DNA of 64,000 nt, taken from the NCBI GenBank assembly GCA_017557505.1, contig JAFYYP010000030.1, forward strand, positions 1-64,000. Reading direction: 5' to 3'. The stretch comes from Bacillota bacterium (GTDB taxonomy: Bacteria; Bacillota; Clostridia; Peptostreptococcales; Anaerovoracaceae). Positions within the stretch are counted from its first letter, which is position 1. Every line of letters starts with the position of its first letter. This document shows positions 7,568 to 16,872 of this stretch, piece after piece. A program made the translations under genes and the position numbers. The notes under the pieces are model-generated. The model was not told the origin of the DNA. It did no database searches and was given only the letters and a program-made list of their open reading frames with translations.

Positions 7568-7835
7568 GTGCCGCATCTCCTTTCAGATTCTGGATCCACA
7601 GCAGGACCTCTTCCAGTACGGAGGCATTCAAACTATAGTAGATAAAGTTCTTTTCGCGCCTCTCGGACACGAGACCCGCTTTCTTGAGCTGCGCCAGGTG
7701 ATAAGACACCGTTGCAGCCGTCATATCGAAGCGGGCTGCGATGTCGCCGGCCGTCATCGAACCGCCTTTCAGCATGTTCAGGATCTCGCGCCGGACGGGA
7801 TCGCTGAGCGCTTTCATCGTATCGCTGAATCCCAT
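7557..7835 (-). CDS. sdpR: ArsR/SdpR-family winged-helix repressor
   Basis: 92 aa. ArsR fold with the conserved start KALSDPVRREILNMLK, recognition region ATVSYHLAQLKKAGLV and wing RREKNFIYYSLN. No metal-binding Cys pair (CxC) is present, in line with SdpR-type rather than arsenic-type regulators. It is first in the leftward unit with the SdpI-like gene, so autoregulation relieved by SdpI is the expected logic. Two near-identical 24-bp sites flank its promoter. Confidence 0.85.
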   Translation of the reverse strand: MGFSDTMKALSDPVRREILNMLKGGSMTAGDIAARFDMTAATVSYHLAQLKKAGLVSERREKNFIYYSLNASVLEEVLLWIQNLKGDAAHEE

Positions 7836-7850
7836 GGCTTCCTCGCTTTC

Positions 7851-7930
7851 TATTTTGAATATTTTCTAAATACTATATACTTCAATCCGGCGTGTCTGTC
7901 AATAAGTATTTTGAACATTTTCTAAATAGT
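7851..7930. promoter_or_regulatory. Pair of 24-bp direct repeats flanking the sdpR promoter (candidate operators)
   Basis: The sequence at 7851-7874 recurs at 7907-7930 with two changes; both read TATTTTGAA-N-ATTTTCTAAATA-N-T and each contains a rough dyad. One lies just downstream of the minus-strand -10, the other immediately upstream of the -35 and next to the divergent lipoprotein promoter. This is a classic bracketed repressor arrangement, expected for SdpR. Confidence 0.7.
7874..7902 (-). promoter_or_regulatory. Promoter of the sdpR-sdpI unit
   Basis: Minus strand TTGACA (7902-7897), 17-bp spacer, TATATA (7879-7874). Confidence 0.75.
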
Positions 7931-7947
7931 GCCCATCAAAGGCGCTT

Positions 7948-7957
7948 GTGATATAAT
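7948..7957 (+). promoter_or_regulatory. Extended -10 promoter of the ABC importer operon
   Basis: TGTGATATAAT gives a TG-n-TATAAT extended -10 (TATAAT 7952-7957) 40 bp before the chosen ATG; no good -35 is visible. Lies 20 bp from the second 24-bp operator copy, so the importer may share SdpR-type control. Confidence 0.5.
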
Positions 7958-7996
7958 ACTCGCATGAATATCTTCCATGAAGAAAGGAAAACAAAA

Positions 7997-8947
7997 ATGA
8001 ACAAGAAAGCTATCCTTGCGCTGCTTCTGGCGCTTGCACTGGTGCTGTCGCTGGCCGGCTGCACGTCTTCTGAGCCCGCGGAGCCTGAACAGCCCGAAAG
8101 CACTGCCATCACGGTCACCGACATGACCGGCCGCGAGATCACGCTGGAAGAGCCCGCGACCCGCGTCGTGGCGCTGTCCGCCGCGGACTGCGAATTCCTG
8201 TTTGCCGTCGGCGCCGGAGACGCCCTGGTCGGCAGAGGCGAATACTGCGACTATCCGGCGGAAGTCTTCGACGTGCCGTCCGTACAGTCAGGCTATGACA
8301 CGAACATCGAGCAGATCATCGCGCTCGAACCGCAGGTGCTGCTGATGAGCACCATGGCGCAGACCGAAGAACAGGTCGCAGCGCTCGAAGACGCCGGCAT
8401 CAAGGTCGTCGTTTCCGACGCGCAGGACATCGAAGGCGTCTACACCGCGCTGAACATGATCGGCACCCTGATGGGCAAGGAAGACGAAGCTGCCGCAGTC
8501 ATCGATCAGATGAAGGGCACGTTCGCCGACCTGGCTGCCACGGCCGACGCGCAGGGCAAGACCGTCTACTTCGAAGTCTCCCCGCTGGAATACGGCCTGT
8601 GGACCGCCGGCAAGGGCACGTTCATGAACGAGATCGCCGAGATGATCGGCATGAAGAACATCTTCGACGACGTCGACGGCTGGGCAGAGATCAGCGAAGA
8701 GCAGGTCCTGGAGCGCAATCCGGAGTATATCGTCACGATCTCTATGTACTGGGGCGAAGGTCCGACACCGGTCGAAGAGATCATGGGCCGCACGGGCTGG
8801 GAGAACGTGACCGCCGTACAGAACGGCGCGATCCTCAATCTGCAGAACAACGAGCTGTCCCGTCCGACCCCGCGTCTGGCGGAAGGCGCGCAGATGCTGT
8901 ATGACTTTGTCGTCGAGCATCTGAACGAGCTGGCACCGGCTGCATGA
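7997..8947 (+). CDS. Cobalamin/siderophore-type ABC transporter substrate-binding lipoprotein
   Basis: 316 aa. Signal peptide with lipobox LAGC (Cys22), then an acidic linker and two lobes of the helical-backbone (BtuF/FecB/FhuD) family: TDMTGREITLEEPATRVVAL, later FEVSPLEYGLWTAGKGTFMNEIAE and the C-terminal SRPTPRLAEGAQMLYDF. Binds a metal chelate (cobalamin, heme or siderophore) outside the membrane. ATG 7997 has AAAGGAAA upstream and begins a proper signal peptide; an ATG 33 bp earlier would spoil it. Overlaps the permease by 4 bp (ATGA). Confidence 0.9.
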   Translation: MNKKAILALLLALALVLSLAGCTSSEPAEPEQPESTAITVTDMTGREITLEEPATRVVALSAADCEFLFAVGAGDALVGRGEYCDYPAEVFDVPSVQSGYDTNIEQIIALEPQVLLMSTMAQTEEQVAALEDAGIKVVVSDAQDIEGVYTALNMIGTLMGKEDEAAAVIDQMKGTFADLAATADAQGKTVYFEVSPLEYGLWTAGKGTFMNEIAEMIGMKNIFDDVDGWAEISEEQVLERNPEYIVTISMYWGEGPTPVEEIMGRTGWENVTAVQNGAILNLQNNELSRPTPRLAEGAQMLYDFVVEHLNELAPAA

Positions 8948-9986
8948 GCCGGCCCAAAATCAGCAAAACCGAATCGTTTTCTGCGCCGGCTTACGTGCTG
9001 TTCATCGCCGTAATGCTGGCAGTCTTCGTCCTCTGCGTATCGGTGGGCAGCGTCAGCGTCCCGTTCAGGGAGACCGTCTCGCTGATCGCAGGGGCTATCC
9101 GGGGCGAGCAGGCGCCCGCGACGTCTGCCGCCTCCATCATCCTGTCGTCCCGCCTGCCGCGGGTGATCTGCGTCGCGCTCACGGGCGCTGCGCTCTCCAT
9201 CTGCGGCGCGGCCATGCAGGGTCTGCTGAAGAACCCGCTAGCAGACGGATCCACGCTGGGCGTTTCGTCCGGCGCGTCTTTGGGTGCGGTCATCGCGATC
9301 GCGTTCGGCATCACGTTCCCGGGCCTGCCTTTTGCGGGCACCATGGTGATGGCTATGATCTTCGCGTTCGCCTCCATCGTCATCATCCTGTCGCTGGCAT
9401 ACAAACTGGACTATTCGCTGTCCACAAACAGCATCATCCTGATCGGCGTCATCTATTCGATGTTCGTCTCGAGCCTGCTGTCTTTGATCATCACGTTCGC
9501 TTCGGACAAGATCCACAGCATCACGTTCTGGACCATGGGTTCGCTCGCCGGCGCAAGCTATAGGAGCGCGCTCCTGCTGCTTGTCGCTCTCGCGGTCTGC
9601 GGCGGCGTATTGCTGCGTCTGCACCGCGAACTGAACGCGTTCGCCGTCGGGGAAGACAACGCGCGGCACATCGGGGTCAACGTGCGCAGCGTGCGCCTGA
9701 CCGTGCTGATCGCGGTATCCGCCCTGATCGGCGTGTGCGTATCCATCGGCGGCACGATCGGCTTCGTCGGCCTCGTGACCCCGCACATCGTGCGCATGAT
9801 CACGGGACCCAACCACGCGAAGCTGATGCCCGCGTCTCTGTTCGGCGGTGCGAGTTTTCTGATGCTGTGCGACCTGGCAGCGCGCATGATCGCCAATCCC
9901 CTGCAGCTGCCCATCGGCGTCGTGACATCGCTGATCGGCGCCGTTCTGTTCATCATTATCTTCTACCGGAGCAGGAGGGTGTCGTC

Positions 9987-9990
<4 letters not shown>
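8944..9990 (+). CDS. FecCD-family ABC permease
   Basis: 348 aa, about ten transmembrane helices. Family signatures: SRLPRVICVALTGAALSICGAAMQGLLKNPLADGSTLG near 80-115 (core given in pieces), GGTIGFVGLVTPHIVRM and PLQLPIGVVTSLIGA at the C-terminus. Forms the homodimeric membrane channel of the importer with the neighbouring ATPase. Start ATG lies in the stop of the binding protein gene and the stop overlaps the ATPase start, so the three are tightly coupled. Confidence 0.93.
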
Positions 9991-10754
<764 letters not shown>

Positions 10755-10769
10755 AATCAAGGTTTTCGA

Positions 10770-10797
10770 GCAAGGGGATGCAACCCCTTGCTTTTTT
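10770..10797 (+). terminator. Terminator of the ABC importer operon
   Basis: GCAAGGGG / CCCCTTGC with a 6-base loop and TTTTTT. Confidence 0.92.
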
Positions 10798-10833
10798 AAT
10801 GGATCCAAACAAAAAAAATGATGGAAAAAGGGG

Positions 10834-10875
10834 TTGACTTTTATTCTTTAATGCGTTACGATTTAACGCGTTAAA
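10834..10875 (+). promoter_or_regulatory. Promoter with palindromic operator of the symporter-XdhC operon
   Basis: TTGACT (10834-10839), 17-bp spacer, TACGAT (10857-10862). A perfect 14-bp palindrome TTTAACGCGTTAAA (10862-10875) starts at the end of the -10, and a related TTTAATGCGTTA lies 15 bp upstream (10847-10858) inside the spacer and -10. Binding there would block RNA polymerase. LacI- or GntR-type symmetry; the regulator is not in the window. Confidence 0.75.
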
Positions 10876-10904
10876 GCAAAATCAAGAAAGGACGCAACTT
10901 AACC

Positions 10905-12464
10905 ATGTTTATCAAAGCAATCATGCTCGTATTGTTCTTCGGCCTCATGATCGGGATCGGTCTGTACTGCCGCCGCAACGCGACGGACGTCAACGGTTTC
11001 GTGCTGGGCGGCCGCTCCGTCGGTCCCTGGCTGACCGCTTTCGCTTACGGTACTTCGTACTTCTCCGCGGTCATCTTCGTCGGCTACGCCGGACAGTTCG
11101 GCTGGAAATACGGCATTGCGTCCACCTGGGTGGGCATCGGCAACGCGCTGATCGGCTCCCTGATGGCCTGGGCCATCCTCGGGCGCCGCACGCGCATCAT
11201 GACCCAGCATCTCAACAGCGCCACGATGCCGCAATTTTTCAGCGAACGTTTCGACAGCCCCGCGCTCAAGACCTGCGCATCCGCGATCATCTTCATCTTC
11301 CTGATCCCGTACACCGCGAGCCTTTACAACGGCCTGTCCCGCCTGTTCGGCATGGCCTTCAATATCGATTACTCCGTGTGCGTCGTCGTTATGGCCATCC
11401 TCACCGGCATCTACGTCATCGCCGGCGGCTACATGGCGACTGCCGTGAACGACTTTATCCAGGGCATCATCATGATCTTCGGCATCATCGCGGTCATCGC
11501 TGCCGTGCTGAAGAGCCAGGGCGGCTTTATCGCGGCGCTCGAAGGTCTTTCCGCCATCAGCGACGAGACAGTTTCGTCCGCGCCGGGCATCTTCAATTCG
11601 TTCTTCGGGCCGGATCCGCTCAATCTGCTGGGCGTCGTCATCCTGACGTCGCTGGGCACGTGGGGCCTGCCGCAGATGGTGCAGAAGTTCTACGCGATCA
11701 AGAGCGAAGGCGCCATCAACAAGGGCATGATCATCTCCACGATCTTCGCGTTCATCGTGGCGGGCGGCTGCTACTTCCTCGGCGGATTCGGACGCCTGTT
11801 CTCCGATAAGGTCGACCTCGCTGCAGGCGGCTACGACTCCATCATCCCGACGATGCTCTCAGGTCTGCCCGACATCCTGATCGCTGTCGTGGTCATCCTC
11901 GTGCTGTCCGCTTCCATGTCGACGCTGTCGAGCCTCGTGCTGACGTCGAGCTCCACGCTGACGCTCGACCTGCTGAAGGGCCGCATCGTCAAGGATATGG
12001 ACGAGAAGAAGCAGCTGACCATCATGAGGGCGCTCATCGTCGTGTTCATCGCGATCTCCGTCGTGCTGGCCATCATCCAGTACAAGAGCAGCGTCACGTT
12101 CATCGCGCAGCTGATGGGCGTGTCCTGGGGCGCGCTGGCCGGCGCGTTCCTGGCACCGTTCCTGTATGGCCTGTACTGGAAGAAGACGACGAAGGCCGCC
12201 TGCTGGGTGAGCTTCGTGTTCTCCTCCGTCGTGATGATCGCCAACATCTTCGTGCGCGCGAGCTTCCCGAAGCTGCTGCAGTCCCCGATCAACGCCGGCG
12301 CGTTCTGCATGCTGGCAGGGCTCGTGATCGTTCCCATCGTGAGTTCGTTCACTTCTGCGCCGGACGCCAAACTGGTCGAAGATGCCTTCTCCTGCTATAA
12401 TAAAAAGGTGCTCGTGCCCCAGAGCGAAGCGCTGGGCGATTCGGAAGACCCCATCAGAGGATAG
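10905..12464 (+). CDS. Sodium:solute symporter (SSS family)
   Basis: 519 aa with about thirteen hydrophobic helices. N-terminal GGRSVGPWLTAFAYGTSYFSA and the mid-protein IAGGYMATAVNDFIQGIIM are SSS hallmarks (PutP/PanF relatives), and the Na2-site region SASMSTLSSLVL is intact. Imports an organic solute with Na+. It is first in an operon with an amidohydrolase, XdhC and a MocA-like protein, so an N-heterocycle or amide substrate is a reasonable guess, but the sequence does not fix it. Preceded by the operator-containing promoter and AAAGGA ribosome site. Confidence 0.9.
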   Translation: MFIKAIMLVLFFGLMIGIGLYCRRNATDVNGFVLGGRSVGPWLTAFAYGTSYFSAVIFVGYAGQFGWKYGIASTWVGIGNALIGSLMAWAILGRRTRIMTQHLNSATMPQFFSERFDSPALKTCASAIIFIFLIPYTASLYNGLSRLFGMAFNIDYSVCVVVMAILTGIYVIAGGYMATAVNDFIQGIIMIFGIIAVIAAVLKSQGGFIAALEGLSAISDETVSSAPGIFNSFFGPDPLNLLGVVILTSLGTWGLPQMVQKFYAIKSEGAINKGMIISTIFAFIVAGGCYFLGGFGRLFSDKVDLAAGGYDSIIPTMLSGLPDILIAVVVILVLSASMSTLSSLVLTSSSTLTLDLLKGRIVKDMDEKKQLTIMRALIVVFIAISVVLAIIQYKSSVTFIAQLMGVSWGALAGAFLAPFLYGLYWKKTTKAACWVSFVFSSVVMIANIFVRASFPKLLQSPINAGAFCMLAGLVIVPIVSSFTSAPDAKLVEDAFSCYNKKVLVPQSEALGDSEDPIRG

Positions 12465-12469
12465 CAGAC

Positions 12470-13327
12470 TTGATCGTAGACATCCATACACACACGTTCC
12501 CGGACGCGATCGCGGCCCGGGCCGTGGACAAGTTAAAACACAATTCGCATACACAGCCGTTCCTCGATGGGACGGCTGCTTCCCTATCCGCATCTTCTGA
12601 AGCAGCAGGCGTGGACTTTTCCGTGATCCAGCCGGTCGCGACGTCGCCTGCGCAGGTAGCCGACATCAACAACGGCGCGATCGAGGCAAACCGGTCTTCG
12701 GGTGCGACCCGGCTGATCTCGTTCGGCTGCATGCATCCGGGCTTCGAAAAGCCGGAAGAGGAGTGCGCCAGGCTGGCAGAGGCAGGCGTGAAGGGTATCA
12801 AGCTGCACGCGGTATACCAGCGGACGGACATGGACGATCCCACGTACGTGCGGGTGATGAAAGCCGCAGCGGACGCGGGTCTGATCGTCCTGGTCCATGC
12901 GGGCATCGACGTCGGTTTTCTGGACCTCCGCCACTGTGACCCGGATAAGATCGCCCGGGCCATCGACGCAGCAGGTGGCGGACGCTATATCCTGGCTCAT
13001 ATGGGCGGCTGGCGGCAGTGGGACGAGGCGCAGGCTCTGTTCGCCGGGCAGAAAAACGTGTGGCTCGATACGTCGTTTTCGCTGGGCGATATGGTGCCGC
13101 TGGACGACGGGTTCTACGATACGCATTCCGCGGCGAGGCTGAGCGAAGAGCGGTTTCTGCAGATGAAAGAGGCCTTCGGCGCGGAAAAGCTGCTGTTCGG
13201 CACGGACAGCCCCTGGGCGGATCAGGCGGAAGAGATCGCGCGCATCCGCAGTCTGCCGATGACGGAAGAGGAAAAGTCCGCGATCCTCGGCGGAAACGCC
13301 GCAAAACTGCTGGGATTGGTTAAATAA
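12470..13327 (+). CDS. Amidohydrolase-2 family metal-dependent hydrolase
   Basis: 285 aa TIM-barrel hydrolase. The metal-binding HTH is at His6-His8 (VDIHTHTF); later barrel motifs are GIKLHAVYQ, VLVHAGID, ILAHMGG and the catalytic aspartate in LFGTDSPW. Members hydrolyse or decarboxylate small cyclic or aromatic substrates. Starts at TTG (12470) with AGAGG in the end of the symporter gene; no in-frame ATG precedes HTH. Its stop overlaps the region just before XdhC (ends 13327, where the next ATG begins). Confidence 0.85.
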   Translation: MIVDIHTHTFPDAIAARAVDKLKHNSHTQPFLDGTAASLSASSEAAGVDFSVIQPVATSPAQVADINNGAIEANRSSGATRLISFGCMHPGFEKPEEECARLAEAGVKGIKLHAVYQRTDMDDPTYVRVMKAAADAGLIVLVHAGIDVGFLDLRHCDPDKIARAIDAAGGGRYILAHMGGWRQWDEAQALFAGQKNVWLDTSFSLGDMVPLDDGFYDTHSAARLSEERFLQMKEAFGAEKLLFGTDSPWADQAEEIARIRSLPMTEEEKSAILGGNAAKLLGLVK

Positions 13328-14160
13328 TGAATGCGATGATAGAAACGATACAGGAATATCTGAAGAAAGGCGAAGACCTGGTGCTTGCGGTAGTCACGGA
13401 AACTTCGGGCAGCACGCCGAGAGGCAAAGGCGCCGCGATGCTCGTCGGCCGCGAGGGCCTGCTGGCAGGCACCGTCGGCGGCGGAGCGCTGGAAGGCACA
13501 GTCCTGAGCACGGCACAGCAGTGCCTGAATGAAAGGCGGTCCGACGCGCTGTTCTATTCCCTGCAGGGTTCTGACGGAACCGGAGACGGCATGATCTGCG
13601 GCGGAACGGTATCTGTCCTGCTGCAGTTCCTCGACAGTTCGCATGCGACTCTGCCGGAACAGGTCTATGAACTGCTGTCCGCCGAACCGCTGCAGCGGGC
13701 GATCATCTTCGGGGGCGGGCACATTGCGGCGGCGCTGGCGCCGATCCTGAAGAGCGTTGATTTCCGTGTCATCGTGATGGACGAAAGGCCGGAATTCACG
13801 ACGAACGAGCGCTTTCCGGACGCTGCGCAGGTCGTCTGCGGCAGCTTCGGGGATCTTTCGGACCTCTTTACATTCGGGGAAAATGACTATGCAGTCGTGG
13901 TCACGTCGGGGCACCAGCATGATTTTGAAGTGGAAGAACAGATCCTGCGGCACGAACTGGCCTATATCGGCGTTATCGGCTCTCGGAAAAAGACGGCAGC
14001 CGTGAATGCGAAACTGAGAGAGGCAGGCATCACCGAAGAACAGCTGGCGAAGGTCCACACGCCCATCGGCCTGGACATCGGCGCGGAGACGCCGGAAGAG
14101 ATCGCCGTGAGCATCGCGGCAGAAATGATACAGGTGCGCGCGGAAAGGCGGATGAAATGA
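13327..14160 (+). CDS. xdhC: XdhC/CoxI-family molybdoenzyme maturation protein
   Basis: 277 aa. N-terminal XdhC_CoxI domain (AVVTETSGSTPRGKGAAMLV, GTVGGGALEG, MICGGTVSV) and C-terminal Rossmann XdhC_C domain (IIFGGGHIAAALAPIL, TSGHQHDF, YIGVIGSRKK). XdhC binds and protects molybdenum cofactor and promotes insertion of its sulfurated form into xanthine dehydrogenase-type enzymes. Overlaps the MocA-like gene by 4 bp. No molybdenum hydroxylase subunits are in this operon, so its client enzyme is elsewhere. Confidence 0.92.
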   Translation: MNAMIETIQEYLKKGEDLVLAVVTETSGSTPRGKGAAMLVGREGLLAGTVGGGALEGTVLSTAQQCLNERRSDALFYSLQGSDGTGDGMICGGTVSVLLQFLDSSHATLPEQVYELLSAEPLQRAIIFGGGHIAAALAPILKSVDFRVIVMDERPEFTTNERFPDAAQVVCGSFGDLSDLFTFGENDYAVVVTSGHQHDFEVEEQILRHELAYIGVIGSRKKTAAVNAKLREAGITEEQLAKVHTPIGLDIGAETPEEIAVSIAAEMIQVRAERRMK

Positions 14161-14795
14161 GGTTTGTAGCCGTAGTCCCGGCGGCAGGGCTTTCTTCGCG
14201 CATGGGAAGCTTTAAACCGCTGATGGATCTGAACGGAAAAGCGCTGATCTGCCGCACGCTGAACAGCCTTCGGGCAGGCGGGGCAGAGAAGATCTGCGTC
14301 GTGACAGGTCATCGCGCAGAAGAACTGGAGGCAGCCATCGCTGCGCCGGACGTATGCTTCGTGCGCAATCCTGATTATGCATCTACCGGCATGCTCGAGT
14401 CCGTGCAGTTGGGATTGAAGGCAATATTCCCGGAATTGTCAGAAGGGCGGAGAAACACTGCAGAGCCCACTTCTTACGGAGCCATCTTTATTCTGCCGGG
14501 AGATATTCCTCTCGTTTGTCCGGAAACCATGCAAGCTCTGAAGTCTGCGGCGAAAGGCGGTGCGCAGATCGTAAGACCTTCCCACAACGGCAGGGCCGGT
14601 CACCCGGTGCTGCTGAGCCAAAAAACTGCGTACGAACTGCTATCCTACACTGGCCCGGACGGTCTGCGCGGTTTTCTGAAGGGTCACTTACCTGAGACTA
14701 TTTTCGTGGAGACAGATGACTCTGCCATCCACGCGGATGCAGACACACCGGAGGAGTGCTGCCGCCTGTCAGGCCTCCGAAACACTGCACAGTAA
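14157..14795 (+). CDS. MocA/MobA-like molybdenum cofactor nucleotidyltransferase
   Basis: 212 aa NTP-transferase fold. N-terminal nucleotide-binding signature PAAGLSSRMGSFKPLM, then metal-binding LPGDIPLVCPETM and the PSHNGRAGHPVLLS loop, all typical of the MocA/CoxD-side cytidylyltransferases that make molybdopterin cytosine dinucleotide. Pairing with XdhC (4-bp overlap) supports a cofactor tailoring role. Last gene of the operon; 293 bp without genes follow. Confidence 0.87.
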   Translation: MRFVAVVPAAGLSSRMGSFKPLMDLNGKALICRTLNSLRAGGAEKICVVTGHRAEELEAAIAAPDVCFVRNPDYASTGMLESVQLGLKAIFPELSEGRRNTAEPTSYGAIFILPGDIPLVCPETMQALKSAAKGGAQIVRPSHNGRAGHPVLLSQKTAYELLSYTGPDGLRGFLKGHLPETIFVETDDSAIHADADTPEECCRLSGLRNTAQ

Positions 14796-14826
14796 ATTGT
14801 GCTTTATAGTGAATAGAAGTGCCGGA

Positions 14827-14871
14827 AAAACACAATGAGAGGTTATGCAACGCAGAGATTCTTTGTGTTTT
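14827..14871 (+). terminator. Possible terminator or structured 3' end after the XdhC operon
   Basis: AAAACACAA (14827-14835) pairs with TTGTGTTTT (14863-14871), enclosing 27 nt; flanking GCCG/CGGC could extend it and a TTTTTTTT run lies at 14898. Otherwise the 14796-14960 stretch shows nothing recognisable. Confidence 0.4.
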
Positions 14872-14965
14872 CGATGCATTTTCGGCTTTAGTCAGATTTT
14901 TTTTGCTGAGAATCTAACAAAAATAGGCTTATTCTTTGCAAACAAAAGCATTAGGAGATAAAAAA

Positions 14966-15002
14966 ACACAATCGATCCGCTGGAAAGGCGGAAAGATTGT
15001 GT
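14966..15002. terminator. Bidirectional terminator between the XdhC and ACT/PaaK operons
   Basis: ACACAATC / GATTGTGT with an inner CCGC/GCGG pairing, flanked by A6 on the left and CTTTTCTT on the right. Confidence 0.8.
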
Positions 15003-15088
15003 CTTTTCTTACATGAAAATGCAAATGTAATAAGAACAGACTGTGCGGAACAAACGCTCTCGCACCGCAGACCATGCCGTGCTTTTTT

Positions 15089-15520
15089 TTACAGTTCCGA
15101 CAGCTCTTCCTGATCCACGAGGTAGGCTCCCTTCGCTGCCAGCGCGGCTTCCGCGCCTGCCACGTCGGGCACCTTGCACACCAGATAGGCCTTGCCCGTC
15201 TGACCGCCCAGGAAGCAGTAGATGTAGTCGAGGTTGATGCCCGCGTCCGCGATCGACTGGATCACGGAATGCAGGCCGCCTGGCACGTCGGGGATGGCCA
15301 CGGCGACGGCTTCGGAAACGCTGGTCACGTAGTCCGCATCCTTCAGCACCGTGATGGCCTTGTAGACGTCCTTGACGATGATGCGCGCGATGCCGAACTC
15401 ACTGGTCTCAGCCAGGGAGAAGGCGCGCATGTCGATGGCTTCGTCTGCCAGCACCTTCGTCATCTCGCAGAGGGCGCCGGGACGGTTTTCAAGAAATACA
15501 GAGATCTGTTTTACGCTCAT
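15089..15520 (-). CDS. Tandem ACT-domain protein
   Basis: 143 aa made of two ACT repeats (residues 1-68 starting KQISVFLENRPGALCEM, and 72-140 with GLHSVIQSIADAGINLDYIY). ACT domains bind amino acids or related acids and act as sensors. This family is typically found beside phenylacetate-CoA ligase and indolepyruvate oxidoreductase, exactly the neighbours here, so it probably senses aromatic amino acids or their acids. AAGGAGG precedes the ATG; it follows the ligase gene by 12 bp and ends the leftward operon. Confidence 0.88.
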   Translation of the reverse strand: MSVKQISVFLENRPGALCEMTKVLADEAIDMRAFSLAETSEFGIARIIVKDVYKAITVLKDADYVTSVSEAVAVAIPDVPGGLHSVIQSIADAGINLDYIYCFLGGQTGKAYLVCKVPDVAGAEAALAAKGAYLVDQEELSEL

Positions 15521-15532
15521 TTCGGCACCTCC

Positions 15533-16834
15533 TTAGATCTTTCTCTTGTCGATGACGCGCACGGCCTTGCCTTCGCTGCGCACAATGGATTTCGGCGCGA
15601 CGAGGGAGACCTTCGCCTTCAGGCCGAGCATGGACTTCAGACCGTCCACGATGTCCTTCTGGCGCGCTGCGATCTCGCCCATGTTGTCCGTGAACATCTC
15701 CGGGGTCATTTCGACCTGGACGTCCAGCGTGTCGGTGTTGTTCACGCGGTCCACGACGATCTGGTAGTTCGCCGGGTAGCCCTTGTTGAGCAGGACGGTC
15801 TCGATCTGGCTCGGGAACACGTTGACCCCGCGGATGATGAGCATGTCGTCGGAGCGTCCTCTCGGTTTGCTCATCTTGACGAACGTGCGGCCGCAGGAGC
15901 ACGGCTCGTGGCTCAGTTTGACGATGTCCCTGGTGCGGTAGCGCAGCAGGGGGAACGCTTCCTTTGTGATCGACGTGAACACGAGCTCGCCGTACGTGCC
16001 GTCGGGCACGGGTTCGAGCGTATCCGGGTCGATGACTTCCGCGATGAAGTGGTCTTCGTTGATGTGCATGCCGGTCTGCTCGGAGCATTCGAACGCGACG
16101 CCGGGGCCGGACAGTTCCGTGAGCCCGTAGATGTCGAAGGCTTTGATGCCCATGGTCTTTTCGATCTCCTGGCGCATCTCTTCGGACCAGGCTTCCGCGC
16201 CGAAAATGCCCGCCTTCAGGGGGATATCGTCGGGACCGAGGCCCATTTCCTTCATGGATTCGCCGAGGTAGGCCGCGTACGAAGGCGTGCAGCACAGGAT
16301 GGTCGCGCTTAGGTCACGGATGAACATGATCTGCCGCTCGGTGTTGCCCGAAGAGGTCGGGATCGTCAAACAGCCGACCTTATGGCTGCCGCCGTTGAGT
16401 CCGGGGCCTCCGGTGAACAGGCCGTAGCCGTACGAGACCTGGCAGACGTCTTCGTTCGTGCCGCCCGCCGCAGTGATCGCTCTTGCGCAGCAATCTTCCC
16501 ACAGGTCGATGTCGTGCTGCGTGTAGAACGCGACGACGCGCTTGCCGGTCGTGCCGGACGTGGACTGGATGCGGACGCAGTTCTTCAGGTCTTCCGCGAG
16601 CAGACCGTACGGATAGCCCTCGCGCAGGTCTGCCTTCGTGACGAAGGGCAGTTTGCGGATGTCAGCGACGCCCTTGATGTCTGCGGGGGTCACGCCTGCT
16701 TCTTCCATCTTTTTGCGGTAATAGGGGACGTTGTCCCACACGTGCTGCACCTGTTTCACCAGGCGTTCGTCCTGCCAGGCGCGGATCTGTTCGCGCGAGG
16801 CAGTTTCGATTTCCGGTTGATAGTACCGTTCCAT
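15533..16834 (-). CDS. paaK: Phenylacetate-CoA ligase (adenylate-forming)
   Basis: 433 aa, the normal family length. AMP-binding motif STSGTTGKRVV near 93-103, zinc-type cluster H/C region in LSHEPCSCGRTF, hinge KPRGRSDDMLIIRG and C-terminal lid. Converts phenylacetate or related aryl acids to CoA thioesters, or runs in reverse with AMP/ADP chemistry when coupled to 2-oxoacid oxidation. Lies downstream of iorAB, so arylpyruvate to aryl-acetyl-CoA to aryl-acetate is the likely route. AGAAAGG ribosome site. Confidence 0.92.
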   Translation of the reverse strand: MERYYQPEIETASREQIRAWQDERLVKQVQHVWDNVPYYRKKMEEAGVTPADIKGVADIRKLPFVTKADLREGYPYGLLAEDLKNCVRIQSTSGTTGKRVVAFYTQHDIDLWEDCCARAITAAGGTNEDVCQVSYGYGLFTGGPGLNGGSHKVGCLTIPTSSGNTERQIMFIRDLSATILCCTPSYAAYLGESMKEMGLGPDDIPLKAGIFGAEAWSEEMRQEIEKTMGIKAFDIYGLTELSGPGVAFECSEQTGMHINEDHFIAEVIDPDTLEPVPDGTYGELVFTSITKEAFPLLRYRTRDIVKLSHEPCSCGRTFVKMSKPRGRSDDMLIIRGVNVFPSQIETVLLNKGYPANYQIVVDRVNNTDTLDVQVEMTPEMFTDNMGEIAARQKDIVDGLKSMLGLKAKVSLVAPKSIVRSEGKAVRVIDKRKI

Positions 16835-16872
16835 AGGTTGTCCTTTCTTTCCTTGTCTTGGTTTATGGCAAA

